Shown here in pieces: positions 32,609 to 42,100 of a DNA stretch of 47,940 nt. Under the pieces are notes generated by a model, which saw nothing but the letters and a program-made list of their open reading frames with translations, ran no database searches and was not told the origin of the DNA. How positions within the stretch are numbered: the stretch's first letter is position 1; each line of letters starts with the position of its first letter. Origin of the DNA: Aureococcus anophagefferens (taxonomy: Eukaryota > Sar > Pelagophyceae > Pelagomonadales > Pelagomonadaceae); NCBI RefSeq assembly GCF_000186865.1, contig NW_008705561.1, positions 2,090,662 through 2,138,601 of the forward strand, given 5' to 3'. Both the position numbers and the translations under genes were made by a program.

Positions 32609-34107
32609 CTAGGGCAGCCCCGGGATGTCCGCGGCCGGCGCCGCGCGCCGCTTGGGCTTGCGCGCGGCCGCGACGGCGGCGCGCGACTTGGGCGGCGCGG
32701 CGCAGCGCCAGACGCCGGCGAAGAACGCGTCGTCGCCGACGAGGTAGGTCGTCCGCTCGACGAGCTCGAAGCCCGCGGCCTTGAGGTTCGCGTCGTAGTC
32801 CGCGAAGGGCCGGCGCTCGTGGTGCGCGCCCTCGACGAGCGTCGGCTCGAGGCGCTCGGAAAAGTCCGAGTCCGCGAGCACGAGCAGCCCCGTGGCGGGC
32901 TCGAGCACCCGGCGGAGGCCCGCGTAGACGGCGCCGTGGTCCGCCCACGGCACCTGCGTGCAAATCAAATCTTCAACTCGACTTCAATGTGAGCGTGTTC
33001 GAACGGTTTTGACACCAGTACTTCCGCTGCGCTTCGAGAACTCGACGAGAGCAATCGATCCGTCCAAAAATCAGCCGAATCGACTTCGATTTGACCGAGC
33101 TAGAGAATTTCAAAGTTTGGTCGGGACGTCCCGAACCGGCGGTTGATTTGCACACAGCACGGCACGTAGCTCATGGCCACGTTCAGCAGGCAGGCGTCGA
33201 AGCCGCCGATGCCGCGCTTGAGCGCGCCGTAGTCGCCGGCGACGAGCTCGAAGCGCTGCACGCGGACGCGGCTCAGCGCGCCGGCGGCGCGGACGCGGTC
33301 GCGCGTCAGCGAACACATGCGCTCCGCGCCGTCCGTCGCCAGCACGAGGACGTGCTCCCCCGCCGCCGCCAGCGCTGCGGCGTCGACGCCCGCGCCGCAG
33401 CCGAGCTCGAGGAAGCGCAGCGTCGAGGACCCGCGCGCGGGCGCGGCGCGCGCGAGCGCGAGGTTCCGCGGCGTCGCCATGGTCGCGAGCGACGCGTCGA
33501 TGGCGTCGTCGAGCTGGGCCATGCGCCGCACCTCCGTGAGCAAGCGGTCGATCTCGTCCGCGTGCGCGTCGAAGTGCGCGACGGTGCTCGCGACGAGCTC
33601 CCTGCTCGAGAGCTTCTTCGTCGGCGTCGGCAGCGGCGGCGGGTCGGGCGCGGCGACGGCGCGCGTCGGCGCCGGTCGCGGCGCCGGGGGCGGCGCGGCG
33701 CCGTGCGCCGACGCGGGGATGGGCACGGGCTTGTCCGTCGCGTACGACGCCGCGGCGGCGAGCGCGGCCGCGAGCTGCGCGCTCGTTTTCGGCGCCGGGG
33801 CCGCCGGCGGCGGCGCGCGCGGCGGCGACGTCGGCGTCGGCGCGGGTGCTGGCGGAACCGGCGCCGCCGCGACCGCGGCGCAGCGCACGAAGAACGTGCC
33901 GCCCGTCACGGTCTCCGTGTCCCTAATCTCGGGGTCGAGGCTGCAGGCTGCGGGGTCGAGTGGTGCGTCCGCCGGGCATTTCTTCGCGTGCTGCTTGCAA
34001 AACGTGGCCAGAAGCTTCTTCGCGGTCACGGCCTTGCCCTTGGTCGCGAGCTTGAGCGTGAACGACGACGCGTCGCCGCGGTCCAAGCACAAGAGGACCT
34101 CGTCCAT
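32609..34107 (-). CDS. Class I SAM-dependent methyltransferase, split by an introner (428 aa)
   Basis: Exons 33166-34107 (ATG at 34107) and 32609-32953. The first ~85 residues (MDEVLLCLDRGDASSFTLKL...) are a small alpha/beta domain of unknown type, then a Pro/Ala-rich linker to ~residue 165. The methyltransferase starts with a helix (STVAHFDAHADEIDRLL) and motif I at ~235-250 (RFLELGCGAGVDAAALAAAG), the acidic LATDGAERM (motif II), DACLLNVAMSYVPW (motif IV) and LRRVLEPATGLLVLADSD (motif V). A C-terminal basic KPKRRAAPAA tail follows. Splicing out the introner restores MSYVPWADHG across the junction. Substrate unknown. It is divergent from the SDR gene. Confidence 0.7.
32946..33165 (-). mobile_element. 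Introner element 2 (204 bp element plus 8-bp target duplications), an intron of the methyltransferase gene
   Basis: The element is 32954-33157. On the plus strand its ends are CTGCGTGCAAATCAA (left) and TTGATTTGCACACAG (right): a 15-bp inverted repeat with one mismatch. It is flanked by a perfect 8-bp duplication, CACGGCAC (32946-32953 and 33158-33165). On the coding (minus) strand the duplication reads GTGCCGTG. An intron 33165 to 32954 therefore begins with GT from the target duplication and ends with AG from the element tip, and its removal restores the exact pre-insertion frame (SY|VPWADHG, phase 0). A 19-nt block, CGTCCAAAAATCAGCCGAA, and two shorter blocks are shared with introner 1, but relative to transcription this copy is inverted. 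Confidence 0.85.
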
Positions 34108-34209
34108 CGGAGATGAGCCGGGCTGCAACGTCTGGGCAGCTTGCCGGAATCGCTAACATATTTGCCACTGAGCTCGAGCCCGCGCGTGCTGCCCGCCACC
34201 GACGCCGTC
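34108..34209. promoter_or_regulatory. Short divergent promoter
   Basis: 102 nt between divergent ATGs (34107 and 34210). It has a small AT-rich patch, gaatcgctaacatatttgcc, about 55 nt from the SDR ATG. Position only. Confidence 0.35.
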
Positions 34210-35079
34210 ATGGCCTGCCACCGCGGCGTCGCGCTCATCACGGGCGGCTGCGGCGGCCTGGGCCTCGCCTTCGCGAAGCGCTGGCTCGAGGTCGGCGGCA
34301 AGCGCGTGCGCCTCGTGGACATGGTCAGCGCGTCCGCCGGCGCGGCCGCCGCCGGCACCTTCGAGGCCGCCTACGGCCGCGGGTCGGCGGAGTTCGTGAG
34401 CTGCGACGTCACGGACGCCGCCCAGCTCAGGGCCGCCTTCGACGTCGACGGACTCGGCTTGGTCGTCAACAACGCGGGCGTCGTCAACTATAGCCCCGAC
34501 ACCTTCGACCGCTGGGACGCGCAGGTCGCCGTGAACCTCGGCGGCGTCATCGACGGCACGCGCCTCGCCCTCGAGGCCTTCGGGAAGCAGCGCGGGCCAA
34601 ACGGCTTCGCCGACGGCGAGTCGCGCGTCGTCGTCAACGTCGGCTCCATGGCGGGTCTCATCGCGACGCCGTCCATGGCCGTCTACACGGCGACGAAGTT
34701 CGGCGTCGTCGGCTTCTCGCGCGCCATGCACGTCGAGGCCCGGCGCCAGGGCGTCCGCGTCCACGCGCTGTGCCCGTCGTTCACGGACACGGGCATGGTC
34801 AACGAGGACGTCATGGCGAAGGACCCGCTGTCGAAGAAGACCGTGGCCATGTTCGGCGGGCTCATGACGCCGGAGCACGTCACCGACGCCCTCTTCGACA
34901 AGGTCGTCGACGAGCCCAACGCCGAGGCCGTCCTGCGGATCACGCCCCTCGAGGGCGTCGCCTTCGACGACCCGAGCCCCCACCCGGCGGAGGTCGCCAT
35001 CCGCAACGCGTTCATCAAGAGCAACCCGCTCAAGTTCCTCAAGCGGGCCCTCCTCCCGCGCAAGAAGCGGCCCGACTAA
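34210..35079 (+). CDS. Short-chain dehydrogenase/reductase (289 aa)
   Basis: The first ATG is at 34210. The Rossmann signature TGGCGGLG is at residues 11-18, NNAG near 85-88, the catalytic Ser in VGSMAG near 146, and Tyr159/Lys163 in YTATK. These complete the classical SDR active site, so it should be an NAD(P)-dependent oxidoreductase. The general layout (short chain, EARRQGVRVHALCPSFTDTGM after the active site, and a C-terminal helix with a basic tail KRALLPRKKRPD) resembles 15-hydroxyprostaglandin-dehydrogenase/retinol-dehydrogenase relatives. The tail might attach it to lipid droplets or membranes. Substrate unknown. It ends 72 nt before the next plus-strand gene. Confidence 0.85.
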   Translation: MACHRGVALITGGCGGLGLAFAKRWLEVGGKRVRLVDMVSASAGAAAAGTFEAAYGRGSAEFVSCDVTDAAQLRAAFDVDGLGLVVNNAGVVNYSPDTFDRWDAQVAVNLGGVIDGTRLALEAFGKQRGPNGFADGESRVVVNVGSMAGLIATPSMAVYTATKFGVVGFSRAMHVEARRQGVRVHALCPSFTDTGMVNEDVMAKDPLSKKTVAMFGGLMTPEHVTDALFDKVVDEPNAEAVLRITPLEGVAFDDPSPHPAEVAIRNAFIKSNPLKFLKRALLPRKKRPD

Positions 35080-35151
35080 CCCGCACTGCAAGCTTCAACA
35101 AAGCTGTCTGCTTGAATCGCGTCGGGGGCTGCCCGGCCACGAATCTCGACG

Positions 35152-35865
35152 ATGGCCGCGCTTGCGGACATGTTCGACAGTATCTGCCTCTGCGGCACGC
35201 GCGAGGTCGACGAGGAGCTCGGTAAGGTCGAGCCGGACAAGTTCATGATGGTGTCCATGACCTTCAGCGTCGGCGACGACTTCGACGGGTGGTTCGGCGC
35301 CTTCGAGGCGCTCGAGAAGCGGGGCTTCCACGGCGACCTGGGCGTCGTCAAGAGCTACTGCGGCCGCTACGAGGAGAGCGCCGGGCGCATCTTCAAGAAG
35401 ATCGAGACCTACGCGCACTGCGTCCACGTCTTCCGCGCCGAGCGCTACGACGACGTGAAGAAGGCGCTCGACGGGTCCACGGCGCCGTACGGCGAGCCGC
35501 TGGAGCAGGTCTACAGCAATGTCGTCTCGGACCTCGACGCCAAGGGCCTGGACCACGCCGACGTCCTCGTCACCATGCACCACGGCGTGCCCGACTTCGT
35601 GCGGTGGCTCGAGGCGTACGTCGCCGACGAGAAGGCGGGCGCGTTCGACGGCGTCGACGCGGCCAAGACCATCATCGGCGAGGTCATGCCGGGCTGCGCC
35701 GGGGCGCACCTCGTCTACCTCCTGCCGAAGGCGTCGGAGGGGAACCTGGCCCTCGACTTCGACGCCGAGCCCTACGTCGGCGGCGACGACCTCATCAGGG
35801 CGGGCAAGGTGCTCCGGCCCCTCGGGTCCTGCAAGTCCGAGCTCGTCTTTAAGCAAGAAGTTTGA
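35152..35865 (+). CDS. Conserved-looking protein of unknown function (237 aa)
   Basis: ATG at 35152. There is no membrane segment or signal. The protein contains two similar-looking halves, each with a hydrophobic strand then a helix: MMVSMTFSVGDDFDGWFGAF and, later, ADVLVTMHHGVPDFVRWLEA. Between them is CVHVFRAERYDDVKKAL. This could be a duplicated ferredoxin-like (alpha+beta barrel) fold, but no family is claimed. Codon use and GC are typical for the genome, and it has a clean start and stop, so a real gene is likely. Confidence 0.6.
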   Translation: MAALADMFDSICLCGTREVDEELGKVEPDKFMMVSMTFSVGDDFDGWFGAFEALEKRGFHGDLGVVKSYCGRYEESAGRIFKKIETYAHCVHVFRAERYDDVKKALDGSTAPYGEPLEQVYSNVVSDLDAKGLDHADVLVTMHHGVPDFVRWLEAYVADEKAGAFDGVDAAKTIIGEVMPGCAGAHLVYLLPKASEGNLALDFDAEPYVGGDDLIRAGKVLRPLGSCKSELVFKQEV

Positions 35866-35932
35866 TCGGTCTGTCGGTGTTTGAGGAGGTTGATGGCTGC
35901 CCGTCGGAGCAGTTCTATAGTATGACTCGACC

Positions 35933-37174
35933 TTAGCGCGGCGGGCGCGCGAATTCGCCCAGGCCCCTGAGCGTCGCCTCCTCCTTCGCGTTCTTCGCGT
36001 TCTTCGCGACCCGCGCGGCGACGGCGGCGACGGAGCCCCGCGCCGCGGGCGGCCGCACGCCGGCGTACTTCGCCGGCGCGACGAGCGCCCGGTGGTGGTC
36101 CACGAAGAACTCGGCGCAGGTTCGGACCGCGGCGGCGTCGCCGAGGCTCGGCGCCGCGACGCCGCAGGCCGCCGCGACGTCGGCGTTGAGCGCGGCGACG
36201 TCCGCGACGATTCGGTCGACGAGGCCCGCGTCGTCGAGCGCGCCGTCGTCGAGGAACCCCAAAGGCAGCGGCGCGAAGAGCCGGTCGTGGAGCGCGTCGT
36301 CGAGGCGCGAGGGGTCGACGCCGTCGCGGCCGCCCGCCCTCGCGATGGCCACCGCGCGCAGCGTCGCGTAGCACAGCCCGTAAAAGTACGTGTCGAGGCC
36401 CAGCGTCACGTGGCAGCTCACGGCGTCGCAGGCCTCCGTCGACGTCGCGTGCGGGAAGCCGATGGGCACGTAGAGGACGTCTCCCGGCTCGAGCCACGCG
36501 TCGAGGAGCGGCTCGTCGAGCTCCGCCGGCGCGATGGCGTCGCCGTGCTTGCCGCGGCCGAAGGGGTCGACGCCGCGCCGCCTCGCCGGCGGCCGCCAGA
36601 CGCGCCAGCGCTTGCGGCCGGCCGTCTGGAAGACGAGCACGTCCTGCGCGTCCGTGTGCGGCGACACAGAGACCTCGCGGCCGGGGTCCGTGAGGTAGAC
36701 GTTCGCGTTGCAGGGCAGGCCCAGCGTCGCCTGCGCGCGCGCCGCGAGCGCCGCGAGCTTCGGGTAGTCGAGGCCCGCGCCGTTGAAGAAGACCGTGCCC
36801 CGGCGCAGCGCGGCCTCGAGCGCCGCGCGGTCCGCGGGCGCCGCGTACTCGCTGACCCAGTTGCCCCGCGCCGCCGCGTCGCCGAGCGCGACGCACGCGC
36901 GCTCCAGCAGGCCGCCCTCGGCGCCGGCGACGGCGTCGTCGAAGCAAAACAGGTCCGCGGCGCCGGACACGCTCTGCCACAGCGTCGGCGCGCGCCGCCA
37001 GACGGACGCGAGCGCTTCCTCCTCGGACAGCGCCGCGAAGAAGTCGTCGACGGACGGCGCCTTCGATGCCCGCAGCGTCGCCGCCGACGACGCGCCGAGG
37101 TTTTTGGCCGTCGATGCGCAACGAACGGCGACGAGCAGCGATGTCGCCACGAGTCGCAGCGATGCTGCGCTCAT
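35933..37174 (-). CDS. JmjC/cupin-type 2OG oxygenase with N-terminal signal (413 aa)
   Basis: ATG at 37174. The N terminus (MSAASLRLVATSLLVAVRCA) looks like a signal peptide or targeting sequence. The catalytic domain has NANVYLTDPGREVSVSPHTD, with H173-x-D175, K188 in GRKRW, and the distal His242 in GDVLYVPIGFPHATST. These are the Fe(II) triad and the 2OG-binding Lys of the cupin-4/ribosomal-oxygenase (NO66/MINA-like) group. A helical dimerisation and wing-like region follows to the C terminus, with a KNAKNAKEE stretch. Known members hydroxylate His or Arg of ribosomal proteins; the signal-like N terminus would instead send this one to the secretory route or an organelle. Confidence 0.75.
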   Translation of the reverse strand: MSAASLRLVATSLLVAVRCASTAKNLGASSAATLRASKAPSVDDFFAALSEEEALASVWRRAPTLWQSVSGAADLFCFDDAVAGAEGGLLERACVALGDAAARGNWVSEYAAPADRAALEAALRRGTVFFNGAGLDYPKLAALAARAQATLGLPCNANVYLTDPGREVSVSPHTDAQDVLVFQTAGRKRWRVWRPPARRRGVDPFGRGKHGDAIAPAELDEPLLDAWLEPGDVLYVPIGFPHATSTEACDAVSCHVTLGLDTYFYGLCYATLRAVAIARAGGRDGVDPSRLDDALHDRLFAPLPLGFLDDGALDDAGLVDRIVADVAALNADVAAACGVAAPSLGDAAAVRTCAEFFVDHHRALVAPAKYAGVRPPAARGSVAAVAARVAKNAKNAKEEATLRGLGEFARPPR

Positions 37175-37313
37175 TGTTCTTTTCGCAGGGATCAGGAGGC
37201 GATGATCAGGAGCGCTTGAAGGCTCTGATGATCATGCCGAAGTCGGAGCCATGGCGCCTACCAGAGATGACGGTGTTCAACTTGAAGTCAAGAACCGTCG
37301 CCCGCGTTAATAT

Positions 37314-39056
37314 TTACCCGCCCGGCAGCCCCTCGAGCCGCGCCGCGACGCGGCGCACGGCGGCGGCGAGGTCGGCGACGGCGACGGAGAGGCCCGGCCC
37401 CGGGTTGAGGGACTCGGCCGCGAGCCACGTGCCGTTCGCGGCGCGGAAGAGGTCGAGGTGCCAGTCGCAGCACTGGCCCTCGGGCCCGCCCGTCGGGCAG
37501 CCGCGGCAGCCGTCGGGGGACTCGGTGTCGTGGGGCCGCTTGATGGTGACGAAGCCGCTGCGCGGCCGCGCGAGGAGCGCGAGGTCGAGCGCGCCGCCGT
37601 CGACGGCGACGACGACCGACGCCGAGTCGACGAGGTCCATCTGCTCGCGGAGCGGCCGGTGGTCGAGGACGGCGACGTCGCCGCCGAGGGCCGCCGCGAG
37701 GGCCTCGGCGCGCGGCAGCACGCGCGAGTGGAGGCGCTGGACGATCAACACGGGCCGCGTCCGCGGCGCGCCGTCGCCGCGGCCCATGAGCCTGCGCCCC
37801 GCGGCCGCGAAGCTCCGGTGCAACGGCGCGAAGACCGCCGGCTCGGTGCGCCAGGCGTTCCAGTCGAGGCCGCGGAAGCCGACGAGGGCCCGCCGCACGC
37901 GGCAGAGCGACCCGCGCGGGCAGACCTTCGTCTCGAGCTCGTGGCGGTAGAGCGGCCGCCGCTCGGGCCCCGCGACGGCCTCGAGCCACGCGTCCGCGTC
38001 GTAGGCCGGCCGCGCGTCCGTGAGCAGGAGCCGCGCTTTTCCGGCCTCCCAGCCCACGAGGGTCGCGGCCCAGTGGATGGCCAGGCCAAAGGCCGTGAGC
38101 ACGTGGCCTGGGTGCGCGGCGTCGTCGCCGTAGCGCTCGTAGAGGACGACGTCGCCGACGGCCGCGTCGCGCGCCGCGACGCCCAGGCCCGCGAGGTCGT
38201 CGACGGCGGCCCGCGAGAGAGGCTGCGGCGCAAAGTCGGCCGCGCCGGCGTCGCTCGACGCCGCGAGGGCCGGGAGCCACGGCTCGCCCGACGCGTCGTC
38301 GCGGAGCGCGTACCAGGCGCCGTTGAGCAGGTAGAGGTCCTCGATCACGCACGTCGTCGGCGCGCCGGCGCCCGTCGGCGACCCGCAGGCGCCGACGCGC
38401 GTCTCCGGGAGGGCGTCCAGCGCCGCCGGGGGCCGCCGCGCGGCGAGCGCCGCGGCCGCGAAGGCCGCCGCGGCCGGGTCGTGCCACTCGTGGTCCGCCA
38501 GCGCCGCGACGGCGTCTTCCGCCGCCTCGAGCGCCGCGACCGCCGCGTCGTGGCGCCGCCGCTCCGCGGCCGCGGGGCAGCCGCCGCCGCACGGCGGCGG
38601 CGGCGGCGGCGCGGCCTCGCGGAGCCGCGCGGCGACGACGCCGACGCAGCCGCCCAGGGCCGCGCCGGGCGCGCTGATGCGCGCGCACTCCGCCGCCGCC
38701 AGCGCGTCGACGTCGTCGCGCGCGTCGAACCAGAGGCGGCCGAAGCGGTGCTCGAACGCGCCCGTGTCCACGGACACCTCCTGCGACGCGCAGCCGTCCG
38801 TCGTCAGCAGCAGCTCCATGCGGTAGGGCGCGACGTCGCCGGCGAGCGTGAAGCGGTAGCGGCCCGCGAAGCCGGCCACGACCTGCGCCTCGACGTGCGC
38901 GAGGCCGCAGGCCGCCGCGAAGCGCCTCGCCTCGGCGACGTAGGACTCGCCGGCGTCGACGGAGACCTTGAGGATCGACGCGTCGCGCTCGTGGTCGTCG
39001 ATCCAGCTCGCGGCGGCGCCCAGCGCGAGCGACGCGATCGCGGCGAGGCGGCGCAT
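37314..39056 (-). CDS. Secreted GT61-like glycosyltransferase with unknown N-terminal domain (580 aa)
   Basis: ATG at 39056 begins a signal peptide (MRRLAAIASLALGAAASW). Residues ~25-210 are an unassigned Cys-containing domain (ILKVSVDAGESYVAEARRFA, then CGGGCPAAAERRRHDAAVAA). Residues ~260-560 resemble GT61/EOGT-like enzymes: HVLTAFGLAIHWAATLVGWE, then VLIVQRLHSRVLPRAEALAA, DHRPLREQMDLVDSASVVVA followed by VDGGALDLALL (family HGAGLxN is altered here to DGGALDL), and FVTIKRPHD. The catalytic-region His of HGAG is missing, so donor site chemistry may differ. Likely an ER/Golgi lumenal enzyme. The neighbour's ATG-side spacer is 139 nt. Confidence 0.55.
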   Translation of the reverse strand: MRRLAAIASLALGAAASWIDDHERDASILKVSVDAGESYVAEARRFAAACGLAHVEAQVVAGFAGRYRFTLAGDVAPYRMELLLTTDGCASQEVSVDTGAFEHRFGRLWFDARDDVDALAAAECARISAPGAALGGCVGVVAARLREAAPPPPPPCGGGCPAAAERRRHDAAVAALEAAEDAVAALADHEWHDPAAAAFAAAALAARRPPAALDALPETRVGACGSPTGAGAPTTCVIEDLYLLNGAWYALRDDASGEPWLPALAASSDAGAADFAPQPLSRAAVDDLAGLGVAARDAAVGDVVLYERYGDDAAHPGHVLTAFGLAIHWAATLVGWEAGKARLLLTDARPAYDADAWLEAVAGPERRPLYRHELETKVCPRGSLCRVRRALVGFRGLDWNAWRTEPAVFAPLHRSFAAAGRRLMGRGDGAPRTRPVLIVQRLHSRVLPRAEALAAALGGDVAVLDHRPLREQMDLVDSASVVVAVDGGALDLALLARPRSGFVTIKRPHDTESPDGCRGCPTGGPEGQCCDWHLDLFRAANGTWLAAESLNPGPGLSVAVADLAAAVRRVAARLEGLPGG

Positions 39057-39142
39057 GGCCGCTAGCGCGCGGGCTGCCCCATCGCGATCATTATCGCAGG
39101 CGGCAAAATTGCCCCTTCAACGAGCGCAGCAACCAAACGAGT

Positions 39143-42100
39143 TTACGCCGTATCCGCCACGGTCAGCAGGTGGTAGTTCGCCTTGGCGAAGAGGAAGAGG
39201 GACGCGGAGGACACGGCGGCGTAGCCGGCGAGGTTGAGCCAGGACGCGAGGCCGAGCAACGCCGCCGCGCACCGCCGGAACGCGGACGGCGCCGCGCAGT
39301 CGACCTGCGCCAACAACCCCGCGAGCGGCGAGAAGTGGGCGACGACGGCGGCGCCGGCGCCGACGTAGTAGGCGTAGAGCCGCAGGTAGAAGCGGACGTG
39401 GTCGCGCGGCCCCGTCCAGATCCGCGAGACCATGACCGAGAACGCCGGCGACGCGAAGAGGTGGACGAGCGAGCACTGGACCGCGAGCCAAGCCGCAAAG
39501 GCCGCGCGGCGCCCCGCGCCGGCGGCGGACGCCCCGCAGGTCCGGGCGACGCGGCCCGCCGCGCGCGCCTCGAGGCGCGTCGCGACCGCGAAGCAGAAAA
39601 AAAAGTGCGCGGCGACGCGCGCGGCCCGCGCGGCGACGCGGTGGCGGTCGCGCCAGAGGCACGCGCCGAGCTCGCGCGGGCCCGCCGGGTGCCGGAGCCC
39701 CGGCGCGAGGCCGCGGCCGCAGCGCGCGCAGGCGCCGACGTCGCGGCCCGCGGCGCCCGCGGCGCCGGCGACGACGGGCAGCCCCGCGCGCCTTTCGAGG
39801 CACCGCCGGTGCGCGGCGCCGTCGGCGCCGCACGCCGCGCACGGCGCGAGCACGAACTCGTTGGGCCCCTGGGCGTCGTCGACGTCGCCGCAGATGCCGC
39901 AGCGCAGCACGGGCGCGCCCCGGTCGTGCAGGAAGCAGGCGAACTTCCAGCCCAGCGCGCGCGCGCCGTCGTCGGCGACGGCCGCGGGCGGCGCGCGGCT
40001 GAAGGAGCCCCGGCGCGCGGCGCGCGACCGGCCGCGGGAGAAGGCGAAGGCGAGCATGGCCTCGAGGCGGTCGTAGCAGTCGCCGAGCGCCGCGAGGGGC
40101 GACGCCGCGGGCGCGGCCACGGCCGCGCGCGCGGCCGCGGCCGCGCGCGGCGCGCCGCGCCGCGCGAAGAGCCGGCGCCACCGCGCGGGCTTCGCGTAGA
40201 CGGAGCACCAGGTCTGCCGCTTCGCCGTCGCGGCGAGCGTCGCGAGGTCCGGCGCGCGCAGGTGCGCCTCGACGAGGAGCCAGACCTCCTCGGGCACGGA
40301 CCGCGCCGACAGGCGGCCGCCGTCGCGGCCGCCGTCCTCGCGGTCGAGCACGAGCGCGAGGCGCCTGCGCCAGTCGGGCTTCGGCGCCTTCCGCGGGCTC
40401 GCCGGCTTGCTTTCCCGGTGTTTGGGCGCACCGGACGCCTCGCTGAGGAGGAGCGCGAGGCCCTGGAGCCCGACGCCGCCGAGGCCGAGGAGAGCGTGCG
40501 GCGACGGCGACCCGGACGCGTCCCCGAAGAACTCGCGCGAGATCGCGCCGCGGCCGCGGCCCAGCGAATAGCGCAACAGCGCCGCCAGGGACGCGAGCAC
40601 GGCGAAGCTCCAGGCCGCGAGCGCCACGAGCCGCAGCGCGACGAAGCGGCCCCCGCCGCGGTCGCCGCGCTCGAGGCGGAACTGCAGGGGCGCGGCCGCG
40701 AACGTCGCGGCGCACGCGCAGGCCGCCAGCGCCGGCGACAGCTGGCCCTCGAGGGACTCGGCCGTGGCCAATAAACCGACGCCCAGCGCCGACGCCAGCG
40801 GCGCCGCCAGGACGCCGAGGAATTCGACGGCCGCGCGCCGCCGCCGCCGCCGCCGCGCGAGGCCGCCGTCGAGCGCGAGGTCGTCGCCTAGACGTAGATC
40901 ACCCGGGTCCGGATCGTCGTCGTCGTCCGCCGGCTCCTCGCGCGGGTCGATGTCCAGGCCCAGGCTACTCGCCGCGTCCGCGCCGAGAGCCGCGACGGCC
41001 GCGTCCAAGAGCGCGCGCGCGGGCGCGGACGCCGCGGCCTGCCGCAGGCGCCACAGCTCCTCGCAGGCGGCCCGCGCCGCCGCCGCGCGCGCGGGCGCGC
41101 CGCCGGCGCCGTCGTCGGCGAAGAGCTTCGCCGCGTCGCAGGAGACTCCCCACGCGCGGCGGCAGCGCTCGACGTCCGCGGAGTCGCCGCCCGTCGCCTC
41201 CGGGAACGCCGTCTCCTGCGCCTCGAAGAGGGGCACGGACGCGACGATGATGCCGGAGGAAATGACGGCGAGGGGCGCGAGGGCGACCATGAGCGGCCGG
41301 GGCGCCGCGTCGTTCAAACACAACACGACGATCGTCGCGAGCACGGACACCGAATACAGCATCCAGCCGCAGGCCTGCGTGATGACGAACTTGGGCCCGC
41401 CGACGCCGACCATGAAGACGCCGTAGCCCCGCCGCGCGCGCGCGCCGCCGACGTGGGCCAGCGGCGCGGCGCCGTGCGCGAGGAACGTCGCCATGACGTA
41501 CGCGGGCGCCTTCTCGCCCGCGTAGCGCGGCGCGTAGATGCCCAGGGCGAAGCCGACGACGGAGCACGCGAGAAATAACAAAGCCGCGAGCCGCTCCGGC
41601 GACGCGCGCGGAGACGGCGGCGCCCGCGCGCGGCTCGCGGGCTTGTCCGCCTCGAAGTGGTCGAGCGACGCCACGAGGACGACGTTCGCCGCCGCGCCGG
41701 CGACGCCCAGGGCCAGGGGGAAGCCGGCGATGCGCCCCGCCGCGCCCGGGCCCACGGCCAGCAGCACGTCGGAGACGACGCCGCAGAGCGTCCACGCGAG
41801 CGCCTGCAGGAGCACGAAGCGGCTCCCGCCGTCGAAGGGCATCCAGGGCCGGTAGCCCCCCACGGCCAGCGGCCCGTGGACGCCGTGCGTCACCAACGCG
41901 CCGATGCCGAGGCAGCCGGCGCCCGACGCGATGAGCGACGGCGCGGACGCCTCCAGCGCCGCGAGCAGCGCGGCCGCGAGAGGGCTCGGCCGGTCCGCGA
42001 GGCCCGCGCGCGCGAGCGCGTCGCCCGCGCCGCACAGGACGACGCCGCTCAGCGCCAGGAGGAGCGCCAGGGCCGTCAGGGTGCCGCGGCGCGCGCTGCG

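Noticed and set aside
33153..33165. Donor at 33153 (GTGCAAATC) for the methyltransferase intron
   Set aside because: In frame, but it leaves an extra four residues and both target duplications in the mRNA. The donor at 33165 restores the exact pre-insertion sequence.
39163..40431. 422-codon frame inside the giant gene on the same strand
   Set aside because: Arg/Ala/Ser-rich shadow in another frame of the RING-CH part; no domain.
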